A stretch of DNA of 49,936 bases from Thiobacillus sp. (GCA_030679915.1 JAUXRY010000027.1:1-49936), one strand, 5' to 3'. Counted from the first letter of the stretch, positions 9,333-19,088 are shown. Notes: generated from the letters alone by a model not told the origin. Made by a program: numbers and translations.

Positions 9333-11318
9333 TCAGCTCACCTCATTTTTTGCTTTATAGACGTCCGCTCCCGCCTGTAAAGACATATCGAATCGGATCA
9401 TTTCAACGCAAAATTCACTGCCTACGCCGAGGGTACTTGTCACGCGGACAGTCCCCCCCATCAACTCAACCAGTTTTTGGGTTAACGCCAGGCCGATACC
9501 GGTTCCTTCCTCAGTGCTGTTTTCCTGGCCGAGCCGATTGAACGGCTGGAATAATTGTTGCAGATCGTCTGCGGACAAGCCTGCACCCGTGTCTTTGATG
9601 CAGAGATGGAGTCGTCCTGTGCTGCCAGCGATACAGGAAACTTCGACAGTTCCCTGTTCGCAGTTGTATTTGATCGCATTCGATAGCAAATTGATCAACA
9701 CCTGCTTGATTCTGATTCTGTCGACATCCACCATCCAAGTTGGATCACAAGGGATTAAACGGATATGAATGCCTGCCTCCTGCGCCTGCACTTCGATCAG
9801 GGCGAGGCACTCGTGTATGACATCGGTCAATAACACGGGTTCGTGTGACAGCGTCAGCCTGCCGGACTCGATTACCGCAAGATCCAGTATTTCGTTGATC
9901 AGTTCCAGCAAATACCAACCTGCTTTGACAATTTGTTTCAGATTCTCGGTTTGCTTTGGTGTAGGGGGTGGGTTTGCCATCTCCAGCAATTGAGCAAAGC
10001 CCAGAATGGCATTCAACGGGGTGCGCAGCTCATGGCTCATGCTGGACAGAAACTCCGACTTGGCGAGGTTGGCCTTCTCTGCCACAGACGTGGCGAGTTG
10101 CAGCTCGGCGTTTCTTTCCTGCAGTGACGAAAACAGACGTTTACGCTCTGTTACGTCGCGCGCAGCAGCAAACACACCGGCCAACCTCCCCTTGCCATCG
10201 AAATAGACGCTGGCGTTATAGAGCACATCGATCGCATCGCCCGACACATGTTGAATCGTCAGCGGGTAGTCGGTCACGCTGCCTTGTGCAAACGCACGCT
10301 GATAGCCGGCGCGCGCCAGTTGTGGCTCGGAAAAATTATCCGAGAAGTCGCTGCCAATGAGCGTTGTTCGGTCCTTGCCGGTCACTAATTCCGTTGCCTT
10401 GTTGACATCGGTGATCTTGCCCTCTGCGCTAATCGTAACCAGCGGGTCCAGACTGGCGTCAATCAGACTGCGTGCGTATTGGGAGGCGGCTTCCGCAACG
10501 TCCTTTGCTTCCGCAAGTTCAGCCGTTCTTGACGTAACAAGAATGGCAAGGTTATTGCGGTGGATCAAAAGTTCATCGATGGACTTTTCTACACGCACAG
10601 TCATGGAATCGAAAGCGTCCGCCAGATCACCGATTTCATCGTGTTGCATGATCGCCAAGCGGTGCGAATAGTCTCCCGCGGCCACTTGCTGGGTCCCTTT
10701 CTCAAACGCACGTAAAGGCCGCAATATCCTGTGGCTTACAAGATACCAGGCAAATGCCATGAGGGTACTCAAAGCCACAAAGGCCCCGAAAATGGTCAAT
10801 TTCATGATGCCCAAGGCTTTCTCAGCGTCGGCACGATTACTTCGAATCAAGTCATGACAAATATCCATGACTTCCTGAGTGACCACCATGAGCGAAGCGA
10901 CAGCGCGCGCATCGAGGTTTTTGTGACCCCCTACCTGGTCAGGAACTGATATTTCTGTCGTTAAGGCGGGTGCGTTGAGCAAGCGTGGATAGATGACCTC
11001 CATGAGTGCAATGCGCTTGCGAATGCGCTCGATAGCGTCCAGGTCACGCGGGGTTGCCACACGCCTCTGATCAAGCTCGCTTTTCACACTGGCAATCTTG
11101 CGCATCCATTGAACCTGGGCACGCGGTTCATTAAACAAGGCTGTTTCAACCGCAACCTGACGTAACTGGGTGGCGCTATTGATCAAATCCTCGGCACCCT
11201 TGATCACGTTCTGCTTCTGCTCGACGTTTCTCGCCGAGAACAGCGCCATGCTAAAGGTTGCCGGAATCAACAGTAACGAGATGACCAGCAGTACATTGAT
11301 TTGTGAGCGTATCTTCAA
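9333..11318 (-). CDS. Membrane sensor histidine kinase with HAMP and PAS
   Basis: 661 residues. Membrane helices at about 8-26 and 174-195 bracket a periplasmic helical sensor region. HAMP follows at about 196-250, then a PAS domain at about 283-390 (YARSLIDASLDPLVTI), HisKA with His429 in SSMSHELRTPLN, and a HATPase with N box (LLSNAIKYN), G1 (DTGAGLS) and G2 (GTGIGLALTQ). No receiver domain is attached. It starts eight bases after a substrate-binding protein gene, so the two are probably cotranscribed. No response regulator gene is adjacent. Confidence 0.95.
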   Translation of the reverse strand: MKIRSQINVLLVISLLLIPATFSMALFSARNVEQKQNVIKGAEDLINSATQLRQVAVETALFNEPRAQVQWMRKIASVKSELDQRRVATPRDLDAIERIRKRIALMEVIYPRLLNAPALTTEISVPDQVGGHKNLDARAVASLMVVTQEVMDICHDLIRSNRADAEKALGIMKLTIFGAFVALSTLMAFAWYLVSHRILRPLRAFEKGTQQVAAGDYSHRLAIMQHDEIGDLADAFDSMTVRVEKSIDELLIHRNNLAILVTSRTAELAEAKDVAEAASQYARSLIDASLDPLVTISAEGKITDVNKATELVTGKDRTTLIGSDFSDNFSEPQLARAGYQRAFAQGSVTDYPLTIQHVSGDAIDVLYNASVYFDGKGRLAGVFAAARDVTERKRLFSSLQERNAELQLATSVAEKANLAKSEFLSSMSHELRTPLNAILGFAQLLEMANPPPTPKQTENLKQIVKAGWYLLELINEILDLAVIESGRLTLSHEPVLLTDVIHECLALIEVQAQEAGIHIRLIPCDPTWMVDVDRIRIKQVLINLLSNAIKYNCEQGTVEVSCIAGSTGRLHLCIKDTGAGLSADDLQQLFQPFNRLGQENSTEEGTGIGLALTQKLVELMGGTVRVTSTLGVGSEFCVEMIRFDMSLQAGADVYKAKNEVS

Positions 11319-11326
11319 GGCAGCAC

Positions 11327-12364
11327 CTAGCGAACGACCTTGACTGCTGACGGCAGGATGGCTTCGAGATACTGATACTTTACGTTTTCCAGATAGTTTG
11401 GAATCGGTCCGCGAGCGATGATCCCGCGTCGCATGGCCCAGCGGGTCTGATCATCAAATGCCAGCAGCATGGCCTGATCAAGCGAGATGGCATAGTCTTC
11501 TGGGTTAAATAGTTTTGCCATCAGGGCATCATCGATATTGATCGCATTCCCTACCGCCTTACGCGCTGTTGCAGGATGGTCACGAACCAGTTTTTCGGCT
11601 GCAACCAATGCCCTCAAGACACGCTTGATTTCCTCGGGATGACGTTCGATGTACAACGGCTTGCCAACCAGCATAAAGCGGAAAGCGTACACGTCGTCGC
11701 CGTAGAACACCTGGATCTGATTTCCAAGTTCTGTTTCCAACTGTGCGAGATAAGGCTGGAAGACCACCGCCGCATCAATTCGCCCGGCCTTGAATTCAGT
11801 CAAGGTATCCGCAGTATTCAGGTCAACGAAATTAATCTCGCTGCTTGGAACACCCTGAACCTGAAGAATCATGTCGATGAAATAGGTAAAGTTAGTCCCC
11901 ATGGTCACCGCGACCGACTTCCCGCGCAGGTCTTGCAGCGTATTGATGCCGCGATCATTGCGCGTAACGATCGCCAGGCTGCGACGTCCCTGCGAAATGC
12001 TGGCGACAATATCAAGTTTATTGCCGTTGTGAAGCGAGAACATTAACGCGGTATCGGCAACCAATGCCAGGTCTGCCTGACCGTCAATGACGGACTTCAA
12101 CGCATCCTTTCCAAGCAAAAACGGTTTGCTGATCACATTGACATCGGCCTTCTGGAACAGGCCCTGGGATGTAGCGATGATAGCCAGCGCGCTGTTAATT
12201 TGAGTTGGAACGGCGATCGTAACCGGTGATAACGGAGATAACGGTGATACAGGCGTGCGTAACACCCATAACGCCACCCCGCCAATAATCAGCGTTGCCA
12301 GCACAAACAAACCGACGCGCATTTTCAGTAAATCAAGCTTATAGAGACCCAAAACAGTTTTCAT
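11327..12364 (-). CDS. Membrane-tethered ABC-type substrate-binding protein (NMT1/SsuA-like)
   Basis: 345 residues. A single hydrophobic helix (VGLFVLATLIIGGVALWVL, about 17-35) without a clear cleavage site suggests a membrane anchor. It is followed by a periplasmic binding fold of the SsuA/TauA/NMT1 type: VTIAVPTQINSALAIIA, then GQADLALVADT, LRGKSVAVTMGT and GRIDAAVVFQPY. These bind small ligands such as sulfonates or thiamine precursors. No permease or ATPase gene is nearby. The next gene downstream, eight bases away, is a histidine kinase, so the protein may present ligand to that kinase. The start is uncertain: Met15 is an alternative, and neither has a good binding site. Confidence 0.85.
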   Translation of the reverse strand: MKTVLGLYKLDLLKMRVGLFVLATLIIGGVALWVLRTPVSPLSPLSPVTIAVPTQINSALAIIATSQGLFQKADVNVISKPFLLGKDALKSVIDGQADLALVADTALMFSLHNGNKLDIVASISQGRRSLAIVTRNDRGINTLQDLRGKSVAVTMGTNFTYFIDMILQVQGVPSSEINFVDLNTADTLTEFKAGRIDAAVVFQPYLAQLETELGNQIQVFYGDDVYAFRFMLVGKPLYIERHPEEIKRVLRALVAAEKLVRDHPATARKAVGNAINIDDALMAKLFNPEDYAISLDQAMLLAFDDQTRWAMRRGIIARGPIPNYLENVKYQYLEAILPSAVKVVR

Positions 12365-12828
12365 ATGTAAAGCTAGATTTCAGTTCACGGGAAGCGACAA
12401 CGAGGGTATTCATCAGGAACGGGGGTTTCAGGTGCGTTGTTATCGCTATTGCCTTGACTTACTTGCATTGCGGACCGTCTACCTGGTGCATTCATGCTGA
12501 GTAGATAGTCTGTGTACCGGCCACCTCAACAAGAGCCCCGGCAGCATACGCCATTCCACCGGACATTGAATCTTAAAGGGACGACTTCTGACCACAACCT
12601 GATCGAACACACCTGCATTCACCATTAGAAACTTCTACTTCCAGAGGATCATAGTTGGAGATTCTCACTGGCTCTGTACGCTGGCGTACAGACCTTTCAG
12701 AGCGCCCCAATTAGAGTCCTTGAAGACCCGATCGAATGGGTTTCACAGAAAATCTAATTACCTATCATGTCAGCGCCCTAATGTCCGATAATGAAAACCA
12801 TAACAATCAACATGGAGGAGCGGAAGAT
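12365..12828. other. Divergent intergenic region of 464 bp with a small hairpin
   Basis: Separates the sensor operon from a small membrane protein gene. A perfect 7-bp hairpin, CTGTACG and CGTACAG around CTGG, lies at 12674-12691 and could be a regulator site or an RNA structure. No ORF here looks real. Confidence 0.4.
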
Positions 12829-13104
12829 ATGAGGTTATTCATAGACAACCTGTCAGTGGTTGCGTTGATCGCGTTCATTGTGGCGGGCATCATATGGCTA
12901 TGGGTTGTGCCCCGATACCGTCGAATGCGTGCTGTATCAATTCGACGGGACCGTGAGCATGCGCTGGATCAGGACGCGATCCGGCTGGCCAGCGCAAAGC
13001 TCAAGTTCCGTAATATTCTTGGGAAGCAGGGTCAACAAAGAATCGGGGATCCCTTGATAGACCTCTATGGTGTGGAGGTGCCAACTGATTGCCGGCCCGG
13101 CTAA
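12829..13104 (+). CDS. Small single-pass membrane protein, unknown
   Basis: 91 residues from the ATG at 12829, which has GGAGGAG at 12814-12820 eight bases upstream; the frame is open further upstream, but earlier starts lack a binding site. One transmembrane helix (VVALIAFIVAGIIWLWVVP, about 10-28) is followed by a basic stretch RYRRMRAVSIRRDRE, which points to a cytoplasmic C-terminus. The rest is soluble and ends IDLYGVEVP. No family is recognised. Confidence 0.6.
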   Translation: MRLFIDNLSVVALIAFIVAGIIWLWVVPRYRRMRAVSIRRDREHALDQDAIRLASAKLKFRNILGKQGQQRIGDPLIDLYGVEVPTDCRPG

Positions 13105-13636
13105 ATTCAACGCATCCATTCATACAGACTTGACCCGTTTGTCTTTCAAGCGAGCACACTCAAAAAATCCCCGAAATAACTGCTTGTGATGGCAGTGTGG
13201 GAAATCGGTATCAGGATACAGAACCCTCCATCACGCGGCATAACGACACCTATCCGTCTAGTACGCTAAAGACAGTAATCGGTCTTCTGGTATCGCGGCA
13301 CTTTCCGGATATTCAACCGACAAGCATCAATCGCCGAGTCGCGATCAGTCAAGTCGACGTTAAAAAAGTCAAAGTCTTTTAAGACACCCCAATGCCCAGG
13401 CAAACTCGATCAGAGCCCATTATTTTCGACTGACATCAGCCGTCGGCCAAGGCTTAAGAAACCCCTGTACGAGCCGATACACCCATTAAGAATGTGGAGT
13501 TGTACGTCTGTTTGCAGGTCTAACGGGCGTTCGCGCATCAGACCAAAAGATGTCTACGAAACTCGGGACAATGTGATCGCCACTGGCTGGCTTCGTGTTG
13601 GTGTTTCACTTCCATTCGTAAAACAAGGAAATAGCG
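13105..13636. other. Intergenic region of 532 bp, no gene seen
   Basis: Short ORFs are present, but none has a ribosome binding site or sensible composition. The region leads into the micro-ORF and metallopeptidase unit and should hold its promoter. Confidence 0.4.
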
Positions 13637-13762
13637 ATGAGCTCCCATACAAGCATGACCCGATTGAAGGCTGCAACAAGCGCAACGGCTTGCGCTGCCT
13701 GTGTCATCGCCAACAGGTTTTCAATTGACGAAACGCTCCCCGCCAAGGGTCGACAGATCTGA
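13637..13762 (+). CDS. 41-residue micro-ORF coupled to the metallopeptidase
   Basis: Starts MSSHTSMTRLKAATSATACA. AAGGAAAT lies a suitable distance before the ATG. Its stop TGA at 13760-13762 shares one base with the ATG of the next gene (TGATG), a classical translational coupling layout. The next gene has no well-placed binding site of its own. The peptide may matter only as a translated leader. Its middle is Ala/Thr/Cys-rich and weakly signal-like. No homologue is known to me. Confidence 0.4.
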   Translation: MSSHTSMTRLKAATSATACAACVIANRFSIDETLPAKGRQI

Positions 13763-14928
13763 TGAAATCCGTCGTTTACCTATGGGCATTAGTTTGCTGC
13801 CTCGCCATCGTGAATCCCGCATCTGCGGCGCAGGGTGAGCTCATTTATGCGGAAACAGGCAAGGTGTCGCCCCTTGTTGAATCCGTGGTGAACAGCTTCC
13901 AGACACTGTTGCGCGGCTCGACCATCATTGTTGTATCCGTCGATGGCGATGAGCGACAGGAGTTGGCAAAAATTGCGTCCTTCCTCGAGAGCAAAAAAAT
14001 CGTCAAGGATGCGCCGCAGATTATTGAATCGATCAGAAAACAGTTCCGCCGTGACAAAACCGGCTTCACCCGACCGATCTGGTTGTCCGACAACAACGCC
14101 AAAGGCAATGCCTGCGTGCTGGCGGTGCACCAGAATGAGCAGGCAACTTACGCAAACTTGTTAAGCAAAAAAATCGATGAGGCGCTCGTTTCAGGCAACC
14201 GCCTGATGCCCCTTGATGCCGAGGTGATTCAGGCCAGCATCGTCGCGCATGAGATGTATCACTGCTACGAATATCTGAGAGGCTCCATGGTGAGCTTCTG
14301 GGAAGGGGCGTTGGAAACGCGGCTGGCCTATGCCATGCACCGCAGCGAGTCGGCAGCAGATGCCTATGCCGCGCTATACGTGCTGCAGAATTACGATGCC
14401 GTGAACACCGTCCGGATGCAAATGGAGTTCCGCCGAATCGGCATGCTGAATGCGGATGTTGAGCACAATACCGCGCAGACAGTGGAACATGTGTTGACGT
14501 CCTTCAATAACCGGCGTCTCACCAGGATGGCGACGGGAAGACTCATCCTCATGGCCGAAGACATACGAAACGACAAGGTGATGGACGAGCAGGCTTTCGT
14601 CTCCCTGAAAAAATCCTCGATCGAGATAACGGGCGCCTATATCAGTTTGCTCTCCGAGCGCCCCGGGCTCAATATCAAACGGGAGAAGGCCCAGCTGCTG
14701 ACCGAGAAAATGGCGTTGATGGATAACACGCCACAGAACAGCCGTCTAACCACATACGTCATGAATGAAATTTCTGCGTCCTTTCACAAGATTGGCGCCA
14801 GGACGGCAGTCTCATCGAAGTATTTCAAGCCGCTCATGGAGCGATATGCCATGAAAATGACGCCCGATGCGATTGCGCAACTGACGCCCCCCGCCCACGT
14901 TCAAAACCCACGGCCAGCGCCAATTTAA
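13762..14928 (+). CDS. Secreted HExxH zinc metallopeptidase, family unassigned
   Basis: 388 residues. A Sec signal peptide (YLWALVCCLAIVNPASAAQG) with cleavage near residue 23 directs it to the periplasm. HEMYH at 163-167 supplies two zinc ligands and the catalytic Glu. ESAADAYAAL at 196-205 supplies a downstream Glu/Asp in a gluzincin-like arrangement. The rest is helical, with no propeptide or repeat that I recognise. The overall look resembles the poorly studied putative metallopeptidase (DUF4344-like) group, but I cannot confirm that. Start by overlap with the upstream micro-ORF. Confidence 0.75.
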   Translation: MKSVVYLWALVCCLAIVNPASAAQGELIYAETGKVSPLVESVVNSFQTLLRGSTIIVVSVDGDERQELAKIASFLESKKIVKDAPQIIESIRKQFRRDKTGFTRPIWLSDNNAKGNACVLAVHQNEQATYANLLSKKIDEALVSGNRLMPLDAEVIQASIVAHEMYHCYEYLRGSMVSFWEGALETRLAYAMHRSESAADAYAALYVLQNYDAVNTVRMQMEFRRIGMLNADVEHNTAQTVEHVLTSFNNRRLTRMATGRLILMAEDIRNDKVMDEQAFVSLKKSSIEITGAYISLLSERPGLNIKREKAQLLTEKMALMDNTPQNSRLTTYVMNEISASFHKIGARTAVSSKYFKPLMERYAMKMTPDAIAQLTPPAHVQNPRPAPI

Positions 14929-14967
14929 TTACTCGACAACCCAGACGTGACAACGAAGGCGGGCTAA

Positions 14968-16038
14968 CTACGCCCGCCCGGGTTTCACGGCTGCGGGGAT
15001 CAGCTCAAACCGGGCTCCCTTGACTGCAGCACCACCCAGCGCCCGCGCCCGCAACTGACCACACCCGCCCTCCACTTCTTGCCCGGCAGAATGACGCAAC
15101 TTGGTGAGCACGCCAGACCGGTGCAGCCTGCGTGCCATTTCAGCGGCCCGCTCCCAACTTGGGCGCCGGAAGTCGAAGCCCTCGATACCCTCTACGCTGT
15201 TGTAGGGAATCAGGTTCATCACCGCATATTTTCCGGCCAGCAAACGGGTGATCCCGTCCAGCTCGGCATCCGTGTCATTGATGCCTTCGAGCAACGTCCA
15301 CTGGTACTGGATCGGGTAGCCAGTACGGCGCGCATAGGCCTCGCCCAGTTCAACCAGTTCATCCGGCGCGATGTCCGGTGCTCTGGGTAGTAGACGGCGG
15401 CGCAGTTCGGCATCGATGGAATGCAGGGAAAGCGCCAGCGCAGGTTTCACGATGGCCTGCGGCAGTCGCTCAAATACGCGCCGGTCGCCTACAGTCGAAA
15501 AGACCAGATTCTTGTGGCCGATGCCGCCTTCCACGCCAAGCAGCTCGATAGCCTCCAGTACATTGTCCAGATTGTGGGCCGGCTCCCCCATGCCCATGAA
15601 CACGACCTTCTTCACCGTGCGACGACTGCGGGCCAGCACCACCTGTGCAACAATTTCCACGCTGGAAACCTGGCGCAGCAAACCGGCGCGGCCGGTCATG
15701 CAGAACACGCATCCCACCGCACAGCCGACCTGGGTCGACACGCAGAGGCCGTCGCGCGGCAACAGCACGCTTTCCACGGTCTGCCCATCCGCCAGCGCCA
15801 CCAGCAAGCGGGCCGAGCCATCTTCATCAAAGTGCTCGGAATGCACCCGCGCCAAGCCGCGCAATTCGTCGAACAAGCCGGGCAAACTATCGCGCAGGCT
15901 CAGTGGCAGAAAATCTTCGGCGCGCCGCCGCTTGGTGTCGAGCGAGCGCCCCTGAACCCACGCCCGCAGCACGCGCCCCTCATGGCAAGGCGCAGCGCCC
16001 ATGTCGCGTAAACGTTGTCGAAGTTGAGGGAGTCGCAT
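14968..16038 (-). CDS. RlmN-type radical SAM RNA methyltransferase
   Basis: 356 residues. The radical SAM cluster motif CAVGCVFC (CxxxCxxC) sits in GLCVSTQVGCAVGCVFCMTG, followed by the SAM-binding GMGEPAHNLDNV. The C-terminal AGQEVEGGCGQL carries the methyl-carrying Cys. These are the hallmarks of RlmN/Cfr enzymes, which methylate C2 or C8 of adenosines in 23S rRNA or tRNA. Sequence details (EFL replaced by ALALSLHSID, basic RRRRAED N-terminus) suggest a divergent paralogue, so I give no symbol. The stop codon lies within a weak GGCGGGC/GCCCGCC hairpin (14958-14978) shared with the convergent metallopeptidase gene. Confidence 0.9.
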   Translation of the reverse strand: MRLPQLRQRLRDMGAAPCHEGRVLRAWVQGRSLDTKRRRAEDFLPLSLRDSLPGLFDELRGLARVHSEHFDEDGSARLLVALADGQTVESVLLPRDGLCVSTQVGCAVGCVFCMTGRAGLLRQVSSVEIVAQVVLARSRRTVKKVVFMGMGEPAHNLDNVLEAIELLGVEGGIGHKNLVFSTVGDRRVFERLPQAIVKPALALSLHSIDAELRRRLLPRAPDIAPDELVELGEAYARRTGYPIQYQWTLLEGINDTDAELDGITRLLAGKYAVMNLIPYNSVEGIEGFDFRRPSWERAAEMARRLHRSGVLTKLRHSAGQEVEGGCGQLRARALGGAAVKGARFELIPAAVKPGRA

Positions 16039-16121
16039 GGCGGGCGGGATGTTAGCACGGTGGATACGGTCGACTGCGGGACTTTCTGGCCGACAGCTGC
16101 CAAGGGTTATGGCAAGACTTC

Positions 16122-16394
16122 GTGGCTCGCTTTGACAAGCCTCGACACCCTGCCTACAGTAAATTGGGGGAAGTCCAATACTTCCAGGAAAGTATTGAAG
16201 AAAGAATCGGTAATCTCGCCGCTGAGGGTCTACTGAACTATTTTCTCGAAGAATTGGGGCCCATTGTCTACAACAAGGCGGTCGCAGATGTTCAGGATCG
16301 TCTCCAGGCGTGCATCATGGAAGTCGATATCGAAGTCCATGAAGATGAGCTTCAATATTGGCGTAAGCCAGAGCGTCAAAAAAAGAGCACATAG
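16122..16394 (+). CDS. DUF2164 family protein
   Basis: 90 residues from a GTG. The segment YFQESIEERIGNLAAEGLLN followed by FFLEELGPIVYNKAVADVQD-like sequence matches the DUF2164 pattern (a short alpha-helical protein). No ribosome binding site is obvious, and a CTG further upstream in the open frame cannot be excluded. Function unknown. Divergent from the RlmN-type gene. Confidence 0.75.
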   Translation: MARFDKPRHPAYSKLGEVQYFQESIEERIGNLAAEGLLNYFLEELGPIVYNKAVADVQDRLQACIMEVDIEVHEDELQYWRKPERQKKST

Positions 16395-16500
16395 ATCTCA
16401 TGCCCCTTCAGACTCGCCCTACTCATATTGATAGATTCCCGCTAATGGAACCTGCCCGCATTTGTTTTTTGAATCGCAAGTCTTTGAAAGTGTGGGTGGC

Positions 16501-16740
16501 ATGAGTCCAAAAGACCTCGAATTGCTTGTCACCCGGGAGATGCCATTTGGCAAGCACAAGGGAAAAATCATCGCGGACCTGCCTGGCAACTACCTCAACT
16601 GGTTTGCGCGTAAGGGATTCCCTGTGGGTGAAATTGGTCGCCTGCTCGCCCTGATGCAAGAAATCGACCACAACGGTTTGTCGGACATCCTCATACCGCT
16701 CCGACAACAATCAGGCCATCTTCCTGGACGGTCTGATTAG
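16501..16740 (+). CDS. DUF3820 family protein
   Basis: 79 residues from the ATG at 16501, preferred over a TTG at 16462 because it fits the family length and GGGTGG lies just upstream. MPFGKHKGKIIADLPGNYLN and WFARKGFP are the conserved DUF3820 motifs. Such proteins are small and soluble, and are sometimes annotated as quorum-sensing-related without proof. The last codons overlap a possible AATCAG/CTGATT hairpin. Confidence 0.82.
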   Translation: MSPKDLELLVTREMPFGKHKGKIIADLPGNYLNWFARKGFPVGEIGRLLALMQEIDHNGLSDILIPLRQQSGHLPGRSD

Positions 16741-16890
16741 GCGTTATTTCAGAAGGGGGAAGTGACTTCCCATTAAACTGATCGTCGGCCTTTGCAGCCC
16801 TGCACCGTGCAGCGTAACGGTCGAAAACATGGCGCGAGCAATGTAGCCGCATTTAACGTCTTGTCCTACTCTTGAGACCCGGAAAACCGC

Positions 16891-17247
16891 ATGATCCTTG
16901 CTGCAATCCTTTTGTTTTGTCTGGCCGCGGTGCTTGGCCTGTGGCTCGTGATATTGGGCGTGCGCTATCGACGGGGCTCCCGGGCCTTGGCAGCGGGGCA
17001 CGCCGGCATCGCCCTACTGGGACTGATCCTGCTGGGAAAGCATATCTTCAGCAGTCCTGTTCACATGTTGTATAACAATGCGGCGCTGCTGTTTATTCTG
17101 GCGTTGTCCGGCGGGTTGGTTCTTCTGGCCCTGCGCATGGGCAATCCCGAACATCGATCGCCACCGCCGATGTTTGGCGTCGGCCTCCACGCGGCCATGG
17201 CCATAACGGCGTTGCTGCTGTTGGTGTGGGGGTACACGCATCCCTGA
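16891..17247 (+). CDS. Small multi-pass membrane protein, unknown
   Basis: 118 residues with four hydrophobic helices: about 2-23, 35-49, 62-80 and 98-114. Short basic loops (RYRRGSR) give a positive-inside orientation. No conserved motif is recognised. It is followed closely by a dispersed repeat. Confidence 0.6.
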   Translation: MILAAILLFCLAAVLGLWLVILGVRYRRGSRALAAGHAGIALLGLILLGKHIFSSPVHMLYNNAALLFILALSGGLVLLALRMGNPEHRSPPPMFGVGLHAAMAITALLLLVWGYTHP

Positions 17248-17275
17248 CCCCTTAACACTCGGCCATGCAAAACGC

Positions 17276-17340
17276 TGGTCTGCCCCTTAGTTCGGTTGAA
17301 ACCGTTTACTCAAAAAATTCGAAGCTGTGCGCTTTAGTTG
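17276..17340 (+). repeat. Dispersed repeat, family 2, long copy
   Basis: Contains TGGTCTGCCCCTTAG, then TTCGGTTG-AACCGTTTACTC and a CTTTAG end. The same order occurs at 32371-32440 with about 80% identity. Both lie between genes. Shorter pieces of the same family (GTGGTCTGTCCCCTATTG) occur at 18998-19022, 32305-32330, 43658-43685 and 44052-44079. Confidence 0.7.
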
Positions 17341-17385
17341 TTATGGTTACTCCACAGTTCGATAAGAAAGCAGGAGGAGGAGCAT

Positions 17386-18721
17386 ATGGATCAAGCAAAA
17401 GACCGAGCGTCAAAGTACCGTGAGAACAGCCTGACACTGATCGGCGCCGTTGCGCTAGGCACCGGTGTAATGATTGGTGCAGGCATTTTCGCGCTGACCG
17501 GTCAGATGGCTGAAATGACCGGGGCACTTTTTCCGTTTGCTTTTCTTTCTGCCGCGGTGGTCGTTTCTTTCAGTGCTTATACCTATGTCAAGATGTCCAA
17601 CGCTTACCCCTCAGCCGGCGGCATCGCGATGTATTTGGAAAAAGCCTATAGCAAAACGTTGCCCACTGCCTTCCATGCTTTGCTGATGTACTTTTCCATG
17701 GTGATTGCACAGAGCTTTCTGGCGCGGACTTTTGGTTCTTATACGCTGCAACTGTTTGACATGAGTGATACCAGCGTGCTGGTTCCTGTCCTTGGTGTCT
17801 CACTCCTTCTTGTCGCTTTTCTAATTAACCTGTCTGGTAACCGCCTCATCGAAGGTGTGGCATCGACGATGGCGATCATAAAAGTGGGGGGAATCATTCT
17901 CTTTGGCGTGATGGGTATCGCAGTTGCCGACAAGGCGGATGTCATTTTGTCCAGTGGCCAGTCCGAGGCCACGTTACAAGGGTTTGTCGGCGCAACGGCG
18001 CTGGGCATCCTCGCCTTCAAGGGGTTTACCACGATCACGAACAGTGGTTCTGAATTAAAGAACCCGCATCAAAATGTTGGAAGGGCCATCATCATTTCGA
18101 TTGTTCTTTGCGTTGTCATTTACGCGCTCGTTGGTTTTGCTGTCTCCAGCAATCTGTCGCTTCAGGAAATTATCAAAACCCAGGATTATTCGCTGGCCGC
18201 AGCAGCACGACCTGCAATGGGTGACTATGGTCTGTGGTTCACCGTGATCCTGGCAATGATCGCCACGGCAGGCGGCATTATCGCAAGTACCTTCGCCGTG
18301 TCACGGATGCTGGCGATGTTGACGGAGATGAAGCTGGTCCCCCACAGTCACTTCGGGATGCCGGGGAGCATTCAGAAACACACATTGTGTCTACACGCTC
18401 GTGTTTGGCTTGCTGCTTACTGCTTTCTTCGACCTGAGTCGAATTGCAGCGCTGGGCATCATTTTGTATTTGGTCATGGATATGGCAATTCACTGGGGTG
18501 TATTGCGCCATCTTCGAGGCGAGATTGGTGCACGGCTCTCAATCTTGATCATCGCTATTTTATTTGATCTGTTAGTGCTGACAGGGTTTGTCTGGGTCAA
18601 AATAAGCGTTGATCCCACGGTGGTTGTCGTCGCCGTCGCTGTCATGCTGGCGATTCTTCTGGTGGAATTTCTGTTTCTGCGGAGCAACCCTATCGAATCA
18701 GGCGCCCACAAGCACCGATAA
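17386..18721 (+). pseudogene. APC-superfamily amino acid permease, frameshifted
   Basis: Excellent AGGAGGAGG at 17372-17380 before the ATG. The first frame encodes an APC permease from GAVALGTGVMIGAGIFALTG through about ten helices to MPGSIQKHTL. One extra T at about 18388 then shifts the frame. Dropping it restores VYTLVFGLLLTAFFDLSRIA and the final helices to 18721, for a predicted 445 residues. As read, the protein gains about 60 wrong residues and loses its last helices. There are no other lesions, so this is a recent mutation or a base-calling error in a TTGTGT run. Confidence 0.85.
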
Positions 18722-19043
18722 GTTAAAGGACTTTATACCGATGTCCAATGGGGGTGAATTCACCGTAGCGGGTCAACTATAGCCGCTGACTCATTCGTTG
18801 AACATATTTTCAAATGTGGTGCCGTGCAGTGGATTTTTGAGCTGGATATCGTTCAGGTACGTCCTCCTGCTGACCCCAAGTTCATTTCGGGACACAGAAT
18901 AACCCGATCTTATGCATGTCACCGGAAAAGCAAAAGGCCACCTAAAGTTCGTGGATTTTCAAGACCTGATCCGAGGTTGTGATTTTTGGGTACCAACAAA
19001 CTGTGGTCTGTCACCTATTGTCCCGTGTTTCGTTCTCACGAAA
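18722..19043. other. Intergenic region with a repeat fragment
   Basis: Follows the broken permease and precedes the convergent ice-binding-type gene. It carries CAAGACCTGATCCG near 18960 (family 3) and CTGTGGTCTGTCACCTATTG at 19001-19020 (family 2). No gene is visible. Confidence 0.5.
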
Positions 19044-19073
19044 CGACAAACCCCGCAGCAGCGGGGTTTGTCG
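19044..19073 (-). terminator. Strong hairpin terminator of the ice-binding-type gene
   Basis: A perfect 13-bp stem (CGACAAACCCCGC and its complement) around a four-base loop, 16 bases after the stop codon at 19089. The T-run after it on the minus strand is short (TTTCG), so release may need help. Confidence 0.7.
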
Positions 19074-19088
19074 TGGAGAAGCGTGCTC

